A stretch of DNA of 64,000 nt from Stagnimonas aquatica (GCF_003730135.1 NZ_RJVO01000006.1:1-64000), one strand, 5' to 3'; shown: positions 1-8,267, numbered from the stretch's first letter. The notes: generated by a model not told the origin, from the sequence alone. Translations and numbers: made by a program.

Positions 1-122
1 TCGCCTGGGAGATGAACACCCGCCCCCGCAAAACCCTCGGGTGGAAGACTCCCGCCGAAGTCTTCTTCAACAAATGCTTCGAACAACGCGATCAAAACAA
101 CCGTGTTGCACTTGATGCTTGA
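1..122 (+). CDS. IS30-family transposase, C-terminal fragment (cut by window edge)
   Basis: Only the last 39 codons are visible, read in the frame that begins at base 3 and ends in TGA at 120-122. The residues TRPRKTLGWKTPAEVF match the conserved C-terminal tail of IS30-family DDE transposases, which comes after the catalytic core. The rest of the gene lies upstream of the window, so intactness cannot be judged. The right inverted repeat of the IS probably lies at or just after the stop codon (about 105-130), but it cannot be paired with a left end here. It borders the dispersed repeat that starts at 129. Confidence 0.8.
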   Translation, partial: AWEMNTRPRKTLGWKTPAEVFFNKCFEQRDQNNRVALDA

Positions 123-128
123 ATCCGC

Positions 129-292
129 CAAGCAAAAGAAAGCAGGCCCCTGCGTAGCGCCCCCTTTGGGGGCAAGCCTGCGATGCTCGGTCTCCGGGGG
201 ACGCCGGCGAACTCGGCGCCCTATAGGCGCCTCAGACAGGCGCCGGCTTCCATCCCCCCGGAGACCTCCGCTTCTCGGCGCTACGAAGGGGA
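129..292 (-). repeat. Dispersed chromosomal repeat, intact copy 1
   Basis: Non-coding repeat of about 165 bp. Its reverse complement matches, end to end, the composite of 449-509 plus 37632-37738: a CCCCTTCGTAGCGCCGAG start, a GGCGCCTATAGGGCGCC palindromic core and a CCTGCTTTCTTTTGCTT end. The core 207-238 is identical over 32 nt to the rejoined second copy. It is an uninterrupted reference for the site into which the prophage inserted. Such G/C-rich dyad repeats ending in a TTTCTTTTGCTT tract are common dispersed elements in high-GC gammaproteobacteria; no function is assigned. Confidence 0.75.
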
Positions 293-448
293 CCGGAACA
301 TCTACAGCACGGCGGTCTTCGCCCGCCGCCACATCTACAGCAGGCGCGCGCTTCGCTCGCGCGAGGTCGGCGGAGCCGACGAGCCTGTCCGCTTTTGATG
401 TGGCTTTTGATGTGGCTGTGGCTGCTGATGTGGCTTTTGACTTGCCCT
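293..448. other. Non-coding spacer between two inverted repeat copies
   Basis: No credible gene. It contains two near copies of ACATCTACAGCA (about 298 and 331), a short G/C hairpin around 345-365, and an imperfect tandem array of GCTTTTGATGTG-like units at 391-441. Short open frames across it have arginine/proline-rich compositions typical of non-coding high-GC DNA. Confidence 0.5.
391..441. repeat. Short tandem repeat, GCTTTTGATGTG-like units
   Basis: The unit GCTTTTGATGTG occurs twice back to back from 391 and degenerates into GGCTGTGGCTGCTGATGTGG before a third GCTTTTGA at 433-440. It is small and imperfect; it may vary in copy number between strains, but nothing in the sequence shows a role. 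Confidence 0.5.
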
Positions 449-509
449 CCCCTTCGTAGCGCCGAGAAGCGCAGGACCAAAGGGGGATAACAGCGAGCGC
501 ATGTCTGAG
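449..509 (+). repeat. Dispersed repeat copy 2, left part (split by prophage)
   Basis: It starts CCCCTTCGTAGCGCCGAG, as the reverse complement of copy 1 does, and runs to TGTCTGAG at 502-509, where homology to copy 1 stops and prophage DNA begins. The remainder of the copy resumes at 37632. Copies 1 and 2 are in opposite orientation. Confidence 0.75.
505..509. repeat. Target-site duplication CTGAG, left
   Basis: CTGAG immediately precedes the TG dinucleotide at 510-511 and is repeated at 37632-37636 right after the terminal CA. A 5-bp duplication with TG/CA ends is what Mu-type transposition produces. The intact repeat copy 1 has a single CTGAG at this place. Confidence 0.85.
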
Positions 510-660
510 TGGAGGGAGACACTAGAAATGAGATACCGAGAAAAAGCGCGAAAAAGCGGGAAATAAAAAGCGTGTCAAAGACTTAGCCTCGTTTCAGCCG
601 AAAAGATCGTGACGGATGGTTTGATGCGGATTTCCAGGCTGGCGACGGATGATTTGCGCC
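510..660. promoter_or_regulatory. Prophage left end with candidate transposase-binding repeats
   Basis: Non-coding left terminus. It holds three direct AAAAAGCG octamers (541, 551 and 565), a GACGGATG(G/A)TTTG direct repeat at 611-623 and 644-656, and GTTTGATGCGG followed by ATTTCC at 619-635. The last is repeated in inverted orientation near the right end (37575-37593, with a 2-nt insertion). Mu ends carry several transposase sites, so these are the likely recognition elements. This is inference from repetition and position. Confidence 0.55.
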
Positions 661-799
661 AATTACCGGTAAACGAGAACCCTTAACTGGAAAAACACAG
701 CGGTCGAATTTCCGCCACTAAGGGCGTACGCTAGTCAGGCGGGCGTGACACGGTGACCAATCTACCGGCCGTAGCACAGGTGAAAGCCTGGAGCGCCAT
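661..799. other. Non-coding stretch of the prophage left arm
   Basis: It lies between the end repeats and the terminator of the leftward operon. No open frame with coding character and no further clear repeat was seen. Confidence 0.4.
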
Positions 800-836
800 G
801 CGGGGTTTCCGTCCTTGGACGGGTGGTAGGCCCCGC
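800..836. terminator. Nested hairpin ending the leftward late operon
   Basis: Outer stem GCGGGG (800-805) with CCCCGC (831-836); inner stem CCGTCC (809-814) with GGACGG (817-822) around a 2-nt loop. It lies 10 bp beyond the stop of the F-like gene, where a terminator is expected. There is no clear U-tract, so intrinsic termination is inferred from structure and position. Confidence 0.5.
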
Positions 837-846
837 CGCCCGCACA

Positions 847-2100
847 CTATTCCTTGAGCAGTTGCCGCAGAGTGCGAACGCGCTTGGCGGCGTCACGCGA
901 GAGCCGGCGATAGCTGGTGAGAAACAGTCCGGCGCCGGTCATGGTCGACTTGACCACCGCAACGTAGCCGGGCTCTTCATCGAGAACAAACAGCATTGAC
1001 CGGTCGGTGTCCCGAACCGAGCGACCGAGGTCCACCACGCGCGGAATCGACAGGTAATCCGCCGTGGTCAGCTCTGGGTGGCGGCCGACTTGCTTCGCCA
1101 TAGTCTCTGCGGAAATCTGCACAACGTGAGTCGTCGCGCCTATCGCTTCCGCCTGAGCGTCTTTCAGCACCGCGATAGGCATGGTGCCCTCGGGCTTGTC
1201 CAGCCAGGCGCGCAGCGTGTCGCCCTGTGCCCATCGGCTGATAATCGACTTCGCCAGCGGCTCGGCGACTGAGTCCAGCTTGTCAGTCAGCACCCGGGCC
1301 AGACTTGCTTTGCGCGCAGCCGCGCCTGGGGCCACCGCGAAGCCAGGAGTGATGCCCTTCGGAATCAGCTCGGTCTTGCCAGTGCGCCGATTCTTCCACT
1401 CGATCAGAACATCTTTCGGAGGAGTCGTCTGGGCCGGGATAGGCCTGCGGATCAGACGGCCGGTCGGCAACCCCGTCTTGGCATCCAGCTCCTGAACGCC
1501 GGGCGATGGAACCCCGTTCTTGACCAGCTTCTCATACTCGCGCTGCCCGACTTGGCGGTTATTGCACCGGCAGCCGTAGCCGCCTGGGCACGGATGGCTC
1601 ACCCACCAAGGATCATCCGCCGGCAGTAAAGTGCCGTGCCACGCGAGGTGCTCCTCGCGGTGGTGAATGCTCGGCCCTACGGTCCTCAGCAGATATGGCA
1701 AGACGCGCTTGGTGCGCCGGATGCGCTCCCACTGACCGGCGCTGTAGGCGGTGCGTAGGTTGGTCTGATAGATCGTGCGTAGCCGGCCTGGGGAGGACAA
1801 GTCGGTCTGCGCGATCTCTCCTGTCTCCGGGTCCACTACCTCGCGACTGCCCCACCAGCCTTTCTTCTCGAGTTCCGGCCGCAGGCGGGCACGCCACTGG
1901 TCGAACGTAAAGCCTTCTTGAAGGGTGCTTAAAAGGCTCGTTTGAACGTCAGCAAGAACATCCAGTTCGGTCACCTTGGCGACCGTGAAACTGGTCTGAT
2001 GCTCTTCGTTCCAGACGTCACGGTGGTCGAAGCCGATCTTCAGCTTTTTGGCGGCGAAGTAGGCGACCGCCTCCTTGGGAATGGGAACCGGCGGGGTCAC
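847..2100 (-). CDS. Mu F-like minor head protein
   Basis: 417 residues. The central block WHGTLLPADDPWW followed by HPCPGGYGCRCNNRQV is the hallmark of the phage Mu protein F family (minor head/head morphogenesis), with clustered cysteines and a histidine. In Mu, F is a minor capsid component near the portal needed for head assembly. It is the last gene of the leftward late operon and its start overlaps the G-like gene by 4 bp. In Mu the order is portal-F-G; here it is portal-G-F. The C-terminal third has no motif I recognise. Confidence 0.88.
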   Translation of the reverse strand: MTPPVPIPKEAVAYFAAKKLKIGFDHRDVWNEEHQTSFTVAKVTELDVLADVQTSLLSTLQEGFTFDQWRARLRPELEKKGWWGSREVVDPETGEIAQTDLSSPGRLRTIYQTNLRTAYSAGQWERIRRTKRVLPYLLRTVGPSIHHREEHLAWHGTLLPADDPWWVSHPCPGGYGCRCNNRQVGQREYEKLVKNGVPSPGVQELDAKTGLPTGRLIRRPIPAQTTPPKDVLIEWKNRRTGKTELIPKGITPGFAVAPGAAARKASLARVLTDKLDSVAEPLAKSIISRWAQGDTLRAWLDKPEGTMPIAVLKDAQAEAIGATTHVVQISAETMAKQVGRHPELTTADYLSIPRVVDLGRSVRDTDRSMLFVLDEEPGYVAVVKSTMTGAGLFLTSYRRLSRDAAKRVRTLRQLLKE

Positions 2101-2624
2101 TGGATAAGCTCGGCGAAGAAGTCGAGCGTCGCCTCGGTGAGATCAACCCGATTCTGTTCAGAGACTCCCAAGTAAGGGCGCGGCGGAATTTCAGAGCCGG
2201 GATGATTGACTCGTTTCACCGGATGGTCGAAACCAGGGATCGCCAAGCCTTTCCCATTCTTCGCCTCGATCACATGCGGCGCAGTAGTGCCACCTTCTTG
2301 GTGGATGCGCGCGTAGACACGGTTACTTCCGATCAGCATGGAATCGCCATCGACGCTGCTGGTGATGCTGCCCAACAGCAAGCCGCTGTCCATCAGCAGA
2401 CTTTGACCGCCAGCGCGCGTGGCTGCGTACCTATCGCTCCAGGCCGGCCAGGGCGTGCCATCCGGGCCAGGGCCACCCGCTTCAATGCGCTCGCGGGTCT
2501 GGGATTCGATCATCGCCGCCAAGCCCTGGAGCAGCTCCAAGCGGTCGAAGTCAGCCAGGCGGTTCAGCCTGGCTTGAGCCATATCCAGTTGGCTGATGTC
2601 CAGCTCTAGCAGCGCGCCGCTCAT
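2097..2624 (-). CDS. Mu G-like virion morphogenesis protein
   Basis: 175 residues. The stretch around GPDGTPWPAWSDRYAATRAGG followed by LLMDSGLLLGSI is typical of the phage virion morphogenesis (tail completion, Mu gpG) family: a substrate-like W-x-x-L/W segment, then an L-x-D-S/T-G-x-L motif. The protein is expected to act late, in head completion or head-tail joining. The start overlaps the end of the portal gene by 4 bp and the stop overlaps the F-like start, indicating translational coupling. Confidence 0.85.
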   Translation of the reverse strand: MSGALLELDISQLDMAQARLNRLADFDRLELLQGLAAMIESQTRERIEAGGPGPDGTPWPAWSDRYAATRAGGQSLLMDSGLLLGSITSSVDGDSMLIGSNRVYARIHQEGGTTAPHVIEAKNGKGLAIPGFDHPVKRVNHPGSEIPPRPYLGVSEQNRVDLTEATLDFFAELIQ

Positions 2625-4207
2625 CCGAGGAGGTCGGTGCCATCACCAAGGCCGCGTGCTTCGAACGTCTTGGTCGCCAGCGCGGCTTGCAGCGCCGTGG
2701 TGTCGATCACTTCGCCCAGCGAAGGCAGGCGCGCCAGGAACTCGTCGGCGGAGCTGCAATCGGCGGCCAGCCGCTCAATGGGCGAGAGGATGGGCTCCAT
2801 CTGCGCCTGCCAGTCCGACAAGCCGGCGTCCACCAGCTTGTCGAGCTCGTCACCACGACCATCGGCCGCATTCAAGGCACGGCGCAGGGCTTGGTTCTGC
2901 GCCAGCGCCTGATTAAGAGCGACTTCGGCTGGCACCTGTCCTGCAGGTGCCCGCAACAGCTTCACCGACTTGCTATTGCCAGGGTCCGGCAATCCCAGCT
3001 TGTCGCGGACCACACTTTGTTCCACCTCCAACCCCATCGGAACCAACACTCTCAACGATTCCACCAAGAGCTTGGTGTCTTCGAACTTGGGCACCTTGAT
3101 GACGATGCGCGGGTAGCCATTGCGCGGCTGAACCCCGAAGTTGAGGTCAATCAACGGCCGAACCAGATCACGATTCAGCGTTTGTCCCATGCCCTTCGCA
3201 TCCGACGCGAGAATGTCGAGCCGGACGTCGTTGTGGACTTTGGCTTGAGCCAGGCTGCCGCCATTATCCGTGGTCATGGTCTGACCCAGAATGACCTTCG
3301 ACGTCTGCTTGTCGAGGTAATCGCACAAGCGCTCGAACACGTCGGCTCCGCCCCCGGCACCCTTCATGGCGTCGACGAACTCGATGCGCATGGAGTCCGG
3401 CAGCACCGCCGCCGCATCAGACCCGATATTTGCGACGGCTCTCTTCAGCACAGCGACATCGTCGCGAGAGGCATTAGGGCCATAGCGACCAAGCCGGAGG
3501 GGCATGCCGAAAACCTCGGCAAAGGCCATCCAGTCGGTCAGTGCAAGCAGCTTGCAGAGCAAGCCGAAGCCACCCACACGGGCATAGGCATTGCGGATTG
3601 GAAGACCCGACTTGATCCTTGGCCGGTGCAGCAGAAACTTGAAGGGCTGCAGAGCGAGGCCTTCCACCGGCGCAGCGATGTCTTTCAGGCGCAGCTCTCG
3701 GTGGGTCTCGCGGTCCCAGAAGAACCAGCGTTGATCCCTGGCGATGAACCCCTTCGGCCACCACTGTCGCTCGCTAGTGTCCCAGTCGATCTCGCTGACT
3801 GCGTAGGACTTGCCGAGCGCATCCTGCAGGTCTTCCACCAAATCTTCGGCGGATGGCGACGACATCACATCGCGGACCAGGTCCGCGTGCTTCTGGTGCT
3901 CTGGGGCGTCTGACTTGGCCTCGACCAGAATCTCCAAGCCAGAGAGCGCGCGCTTGCGGCTACCCAGCACACCCAGGTAGTGCTGATCGCGTTCTTCGAC
4001 ATCTTCCGCCAGGGTCAGAAAGCGATCCGCGTCGCCGATGACCGCCGAGTCGAGAATTTCGGCCAGCTCGAAGGGCGTCATGCCGGTGGCGACGCTCTCG
4101 AACCAGGCCCGGCGGACTCCCTCCATCGACGGCGTGGCGATCTCGCGAGTCAGATCGTTCTTGCGAATGGGCTGGCCATCCGGCCCAACAATGCGCGACT
4201 CGCCCAT
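2621..4207 (-). CDS. Portal protein, Mu gp29 / DUF935 type
   Basis: 528 residues, the usual size for the DUF935 portal family of Mu-like phages. It should form the dodecameric ring through which DNA enters and leaves the capsid. Family-like segments include SRKRALSGLEILVEAKS in the first quarter and GQTMTTDNGGSLAQAKVHND in the middle, the latter characteristic of DUF935 proteins. It shares a 1-nt junction with the terminase gene upstream (both meet at 4207) and overlaps the G-like gene downstream. Confidence 0.9.
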   Translation of the reverse strand: MGESRIVGPDGQPIRKNDLTREIATPSMEGVRRAWFESVATGMTPFELAEILDSAVIGDADRFLTLAEDVEERDQHYLGVLGSRKRALSGLEILVEAKSDAPEHQKHADLVRDVMSSPSAEDLVEDLQDALGKSYAVSEIDWDTSERQWWPKGFIARDQRWFFWDRETHRELRLKDIAAPVEGLALQPFKFLLHRPRIKSGLPIRNAYARVGGFGLLCKLLALTDWMAFAEVFGMPLRLGRYGPNASRDDVAVLKRAVANIGSDAAAVLPDSMRIEFVDAMKGAGGGADVFERLCDYLDKQTSKVILGQTMTTDNGGSLAQAKVHNDVRLDILASDAKGMGQTLNRDLVRPLIDLNFGVQPRNGYPRIVIKVPKFEDTKLLVESLRVLVPMGLEVEQSVVRDKLGLPDPGNSKSVKLLRAPAGQVPAEVALNQALAQNQALRRALNAADGRGDELDKLVDAGLSDWQAQMEPILSPIERLAADCSSADEFLARLPSLGEVIDTTALQAALATKTFEARGLGDGTDLLG

Positions 4208-5862
4208 CAGAACACTCCTCGGCGGGCTTTGAAGCCAGCGGTAACTCGAACATCGCGGCCACCGACGTCATCGTCTTCCGGCCGCATGCGCATGGCGCCG
4301 GTTCGCGAGCGAGCGTCAACGGAGACGGACTCGTAAGCCGCTGGCTGGTAAGGGTCTTGCTCGCTGGCAAACCACATCAGGCAGTAGGCGATGGCCGCAT
4401 CGCCGTGTCGCTTCTTCTGCCCAGTCTCCTTCGGCACCATCGGCACACCGTTGGTGATGCGGACCTGCCGCAAGTCCTCGACGATCAGATCGTCGGCCGG
4501 CACCGCCAACGAGCCGTCCTCTAATGCCTTGCGCAACTTGGGCATGTTGAGTTCGTAGAAGCCCTGGCTGAGCTTGATCTGGTGGATGCGCTCGTGACCG
4601 AACTCGTCGGCAATACCTTCCGCCAGGTCGGCGCCATTGCCACCGGCATCCAGGGCGCCAGCGGAGAAGCGCGGCAGGCCCTTGATGATGAACCTGACGA
4701 TCTGCCGTTGCTGGGCAAACGGCACGTTGTGCAGCTCAACGATGAAGGGTGGGCGGCGACGCAGGTCGGCGCCGATTTCTGATGGGATCAGCGTAGTGCT
4801 GTCGCCGCTACGCGCGAAATCCTCGCCGAGAACATGGGAACGCTCTGGGTCGAGCTTCTTCAACAGGGGTGCGATCTCTCGCGCCAGCCAGTCGTCGATC
4901 TCCATTTCGCGAAGGATCACGGGCTTCAAGCTGAAGGCCCCGTCTTTTTCCAGACGCACCACAGGAATGGACTTGTCGACGCAGCTTTCGATCAGCACCC
5001 GAGAGAGATACTGCGCGGCACTCTTGCGAGGAATCGCGTCGAGCTCCTCCTGCATGGCCTCTGTGTCGGAGCCGTAGCTGCGGCGGATACGGCGGTACCA
5101 TTCGGCCTTGTCGGCCTCGGTTGGCACGCGGCCACGGCTTCTGGCCAGGCGCTCATAAAGCCCATTGGCGACCGCATCATCGAAAGTGACTTTGTGGATG
5201 GCGTAGTCGTAGACACCCGCCCGAATCTCAGTGATGAGCTGGTTGAACGGATTGTCGGCGCCGTTGTGGCTACTGATGATGCGAATAACGCCAAAGCCGA
5301 TCAGCAGCGCGTTGACGGCCTTCATCACCTCCAGAACTTGCTTGTGGAAGGCAGCTTCATCGATCACCACGCGCCCCTGAAGGCCGCGGATGTTCGCCGG
5401 GTTCGACGACAATGCCTCGATACGATTGCCGGTGACAGGGTCAACCAAGCGGTAGCCCGATTGCGTCTGCTTCTGGCCCCTTTCATCAACCTCGTCGTAC
5501 TCGAAGCGCTGCACCAGAGCACCAGCGCCGATCAGCTTGTCGCGGAACATCGCGCAGGTCGCGATGAACTCCCGACCTTTCGACTTGGTGTCGCCGATGT
5601 AGAACGTGTTGTCGCCGCCTTGGCTACGGGCGGTATGCGCCACGATGACCGAGTCAAATGCCTCGGCAAAGGTGATGCCGGTGCGGCGGCCTTTCTCGGC
5701 CAGCTTCAGCGGCGACTGGTCATTAATCCAATCTAGTTGGTGCTGCATGAGAAAGCCGTCGGTAGACGGATCGACATCCTCCAGCACCGAGCGCAGCTCG
5801 GGAGGAATGTCTTGCAGCAACTCGCGGGTGGACAGCTCCGCAACAACCCGGGTATCGAGCAT
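4207..5862 (-). CDS. Terminase large subunit, Mu gp28 type
   Basis: 551 residues. The packaging ATPase/nuclease that pumps DNA into the prohead; in Mu it packages headful from a pac site at the left end. Visible motifs: a divergent Walker A around residues 57-64 (EKGRRTGI), Walker B VVIDEA at about 165-170, and a C-terminal nuclease-like segment beginning GEDFARSGD. The protein belongs with the Mu gp28-like terminases. It overlaps the small-terminase candidate upstream by a single base. Confidence 0.92.
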   Translation of the reverse strand: MLDTRVVAELSTRELLQDIPPELRSVLEDVDPSTDGFLMQHQLDWINDQSPLKLAEKGRRTGITFAEAFDSVIVAHTARSQGGDNTFYIGDTKSKGREFIATCAMFRDKLIGAGALVQRFEYDEVDERGQKQTQSGYRLVDPVTGNRIEALSSNPANIRGLQGRVVIDEAAFHKQVLEVMKAVNALLIGFGVIRIISSHNGADNPFNQLITEIRAGVYDYAIHKVTFDDAVANGLYERLARSRGRVPTEADKAEWYRRIRRSYGSDTEAMQEELDAIPRKSAAQYLSRVLIESCVDKSIPVVRLEKDGAFSLKPVILREMEIDDWLAREIAPLLKKLDPERSHVLGEDFARSGDSTTLIPSEIGADLRRRPPFIVELHNVPFAQQRQIVRFIIKGLPRFSAGALDAGGNGADLAEGIADEFGHERIHQIKLSQGFYELNMPKLRKALEDGSLAVPADDLIVEDLRQVRITNGVPMVPKETGQKKRHGDAAIAYCLMWFASEQDPYQPAAYESVSVDARSRTGAMRMRPEDDDVGGRDVRVTAGFKARRGVF

Positions 5863-6404
5863 TAGCCACCGCCCCCGAGTTCCTTGCGCAGGCGGTTGGC
5901 CTGCTCGGCGGTCAGGCCGACAGCCCTGCCTGCCTTGTCGATCCGCTCACGGGCACGTCTCTCTCCCTCGGCGATCAGCTCCCGCTCCCGCTCTGCCGAA
6001 ATGCGGGCTCCGTTCTCAATGGCCAAGAAGCTGCGCGAGATCGCCGCGAACGCCTTCACGTCGATGGGGTTGCCTGCATCGCTCGCCTCGCGCATGTCGT
6101 CGGCGGCCTGGTAGGCAAGCAGCCGCAGAGTCTCCTGCAACAGCTTGCCGACCTGGCTTTCCGGGTTGCTTCCGAGCTCTTGAATCCAGGCCTCTTGAAT
6201 GGCCTTGGCTTCGCGGGCTCGGTCCGCCCAGCGGCGGAGCTTCTGCTGCGCGCGATGTAGAGATGAGATGGTGGGTGGTTCGACATCCGCCGCCGCGATC
6301 TGCTCCCGGATTTCGTCCAGGGTGGGTCCGCCATCGGCAAGTTGCTCTTTCACCCGCTCACGAAGATCGGGCGGCAAGCGGTCCACCTTGCTCTTGCGGC
6401 CCAT
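5862..6404 (-). CDS. Small terminase candidate, Mu gp27 / DUF3486
   Basis: 180 residues. The opening GRKSKVDRLPPDLRERV and the following helical region PTLDEIREQI are characteristic of DUF3486 (Mu gp27) proteins, which sit directly before the large terminase and are thought to be the DNA-recognition subunit. The C-terminal half is rich in charged helix (ERERELIAEGERRARERIDKA). It ends in a Gly run. Only 7 bp separate it from the preceding gene. Confidence 0.85.
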   Translation of the reverse strand: MGRKSKVDRLPPDLRERVKEQLADGGPTLDEIREQIAAADVEPPTISSLHRAQQKLRRWADRAREAKAIQEAWIQELGSNPESQVGKLLQETLRLLAYQAADDMREASDAGNPIDVKAFAAISRSFLAIENGARISAERERELIAEGERRARERIDKAGRAVGLTAEQANRLRKELGGGG

Positions 6405-6411
6405 CGGACTG

Positions 6412-6720
6412 TCAGCCCAGCGCCGAGGCGCGCTTGACCCCCGGCACCTCGGCGGTGCCTTCGGCGACGTCCAGGCCGCGCGAGGTCAGTGAAGCGACCA
6501 CTGCCGAGCCCACCACCTCCAGAATCAGCAGGCCTTGCTCCTGCAACCAGGCCAGCTCGGTATGCATCTGATCCCGGCTTAGAGCGTGCTGATGTTCAGC
6601 ACGTAGGCCATCACGAAGAATCGCGCTGTTCGCGCGATAGTCCGGCTTGGTGGCGGCGAGCAGGCGCAAGGTCTGCAATCGACGCTCCTCGGTTACAACC
6701 TGAGCGTAGGTCTTGCTCAC
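6412..6720 (-). CDS. Phage winged-helix protein, Mu gp26-like
   Basis: 102 residues. It has the layout of a small ArsR-like winged helix: ERRLQTLRLLAA, a helical middle, then LQEQGLLILE and a short C-terminal extension. Similar proteins are found between gp25 and gp27 in Mu-like phages; their role is unknown. It overlaps the upstream gp25-like gene by 4 bp and precedes the terminase genes. Assignment rests on size, order and overall pattern. Confidence 0.7.
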   Translation of the reverse strand: MSKTYAQVVTEERRLQTLRLLAATKPDYRANSAILRDGLRAEHQHALSRDQMHTELAWLQEQGLLILEVVGSAVVASLTSRGLDVAEGTAEVPGVKRASALG

Positions 6721-7148
6721 GAACCTTTCTCCATCAAGTAATTGTTGATGCGCAGAGTCGTCTCGCTGGTGTGCTTGAGCGCGGTGTCGACCTTGCCCAA
6801 CAGAGTGCTGAGCTCTGCGATGCTCTCCTGCACCCCTTGCATGTCCCTGTGACTCGGAAGATTGCGCACCCGCTCATCCAAGGTAGCCAGCCGCGTGTCG
6901 ATGCCTGCCAACTTGCGCTGGTTCTCTTGCTCGGTGCTATTGGTGTTTTTGACCAGGTCGTCGATTCGCCGATGCACAGCGGTCTCGACGCCGCGAAGCG
7001 CCTGCGCCTGCGCAGCGCGCTCCCGCTCCTGACTCCCCTGGAGCTTCTCCAACTTCTCAGCCGACTTGTCGCGGCGATGAAAAATGAAGGTGAGAACGCT
7101 CACCAGCAGAGAGAGTGCAGCAATCGACGAGGCAATCAGCGGAGTCAT
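6717..7148 (-). CDS. DUF2730 membrane coiled-coil protein, Mu gp25-like
   Basis: 143 residues from the ATG at 7148, which overlaps the stop of the zinc-finger gene (ATGA). This start was preferred over an upstream in-frame one because it leaves a clean N-terminal transmembrane segment at residues 4-23 (LIASSIAALSLLVSVLTFIF). The rest is strongly helical and coiled-coil-like. DUF2730 proteins occupy this position in Mu-like phages; function unknown. Confidence 0.78.
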   Translation of the reverse strand: MTPLIASSIAALSLLVSVLTFIFHRRDKSAEKLEKLQGSQERERAAQAQALRGVETAVHRRIDDLVKNTNSTEQENQRKLAGIDTRLATLDERVRNLPSHRDMQGVQESIAELSTLLGKVDTALKHTSETTLRINNYLMEKGS

Positions 7149-7378
7149 GGCCGCCCCCTGGCCGCAAGTAGCTTCGAGCGTTTGTCCTCGACGCGGGCAC
7201 ATTCGATGCAACGGCGCGCGGTCGGTATCGCGACCAGGCGCTCGGGATCAATGGCGTCACCACAGCCCTTGCAAATTCCATCGGAAGGCTGTGCGTCGAG
7301 GCTACAGGACAGCTTGGCCATCGCCTCGTCGCGCTGGATCTGCTCGCGCTCCTGCGCGATGTCTACCGGGTCGCTCAA
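7145..7378 (-). CDS. TraR/DksA-type zinc-finger protein
   Basis: 77 residues. A C4 zinc finger is visible: C36-x2-C39 (ICKGCG) and C57-x2-C60 (RCIEC), spaced as in TraR/DksA proteins. TraR-like proteins bind the RNA polymerase secondary channel and mimic DksA plus ppGpp; in Mu-like phages the role is not established. It overlaps its neighbours by 4 bp on both sides, within the lysis-to-terminase stretch of the late operon. Confidence 0.87.
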   Translation of the reverse strand: MSDPVDIAQEREQIQRDEAMAKLSCSLDAQPSDGICKGCGDAIDPERLVAIPTARRCIECARVEDKRSKLLAARGRP

Positions 7379-7965
7379 GGCACGCCCCCATCGTGTTCCA
7401 GGTGCCAGTCGATCAGGGCTTCGAGCTGGCCTCGGGCTTCGGTGGCGAGTTCGGCGTTGTCGATGTGGTTGTCGAGTAGCGCTTTTCCATCGACTCGCCC
7501 AGCAGATACGGCCTCGGCGGCCGCACCAACAGCGAAGCCGGCGGACGACGACAGATCGGCTCGCTCGGGATCACTGGCGGCGTCCCACACGCGCACAAAG
7601 CCAGGGCCAAAAGAAGCGTCGCAAACACCAGGCGCAGTGCTAGAAGCCCCCGGCTTTTGTAGGGGGATGATCTCGGAGACTGCATGCGGCACCTCCTGCC
7701 GGATGGTTCGGTAAACAACGCGGGATTGCTTTCGGGCCTCGCCCAGCGCCAACTCCAGGCGCTGGTTCTCGTCGGCTGCCGCCTTGGCCTCGGCCTGATG
7801 GCGGCGCAGGCGCTCGCCTAGCAGTTGCGCAGACGCCTCCTCCGACTTGAGTTGGCGGCTCGTGGCACTGGCCAGCGCCTTGTCGGCCCCCGCGCTGTAG
7901 CCGAGTCCATAGATCGTGCCGGCCAAAACAACGATGGCGGTGTAAAAGGCGATGCGCAGCGTCAT
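7375..7965 (-). CDS. Rz-like inner-membrane spanin
   Basis: 196 residues with one N-terminal transmembrane segment (about residues 5-25) followed by a charged, coiled-coil periplasmic region, the layout of i-spanins. It should pair with the outer-membrane lipoprotein encoded out of frame inside it (7413-7718) to fuse inner and outer membranes in the last step of lysis. It follows the endolysin and holin candidates. Sequence identity to known Rz proteins cannot be judged by eye; topology and the nested partner support the call. Confidence 0.75.
   Translation of the reverse strand: MTLRIAFYTAIVVLAGTIYGLGYSAGADKALASATSRQLKSEEASAQLLGERLRRHQAEAKAAADENQRLELALGEARKQSRVVYRTIRQEVPHAVSEIIPLQKPGASSTAPGVCDASFGPGFVRVWDAASDPERADLSSSAGFAVGAAAEAVSAGRVDGKALLDNHIDNAELATEARGQLEALIDWHLEHDGGVP
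7413..7718 (-). CDS. Rz1-like outer-membrane spanin lipoprotein, nested in Rz
   Basis: Up to 101 residues in another frame, wholly inside the Rz-like gene. It has a hydrophobic signal (LRLVFATLLLALAL) ending in a lipobox-like LCAC-G, then a Pro-rich mature part (GTPPVIPSEPICRRPPASLL), as in Rz1 proteins. The true start may be the ATG at 7685 (MQSPRSS) rather than 7718. Nested Rz/Rz1 pairs are known from lambda and many other phages. Confidence 0.72.
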   Translation of the reverse strand: MFTEPSGRRCRMQSPRSSPYKSRGLLALRLVFATLLLALALCACGTPPVIPSEPICRRPPASLLVRPPRPYLLGESMEKRYSTTTSTTPNSPPKPEASSKP

Positions 7966-8267
7966 GGAGACTGCCCTTGGCTAGGCGCGCCGAGGTAGCG
8001 CGAGGAGATGTACTTTTTGGCGACCTCGACACCGCCGACGGTTCCGCCGTACACCAGCCACAGCAAAGGGTCGTCGGGCATCGTGGCCAGCATCTTTCGG
8101 GTGAAGACGTAGACGTAGAGCAGATAGCAGCCCTTGCTCAGAGACAGCGTGCCGTCCGGCGAGAGCACCAGGTCGGGGATGCGGCGCAGCCCCATCACCA
8201 GGGCCAGCAAGGCATCGAGCAGGGCATGGACGAACAGCGCCACACGAATCGAGAGCGGGCACTTCAT
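7962..8267 (-). CDS. Putative holin (small membrane protein)
   Basis: 101 residues from the ATG at 8267, which overlaps the stop of the lytic transglycosylase gene (ATGA). It has one or two hydrophobic segments (about residues 8-25 and 68-82), a moderately charged middle and a polar tail. Position between endolysin and spanins and size fit a holin or antiholin. I recognise no family, so the function is inferred from context. Confidence 0.55.
   Translation of the reverse strand: MKCPLSIRVALFVHALLDALLALVMGLRRIPDLVLSPDGTLSLSKGCYLLYVYVFTRKMLATMPDDPLLWLVYGGTVGGVEVAKKYISSRYLGAPSQGQSP

Noticed and set aside
103-522. Small open frames in the left flank
   Set aside because: They cross the dispersed repeats, have low-complexity Arg/Pro/Ser composition and no ribosome sites.
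2687-3913. 408-codon plus-strand open frame inside the portal gene
   Set aside because: Lies antisense to a clear DUF935 portal gene; its protein has the His/Arg/Gln-rich look of a high-GC shadow frame.
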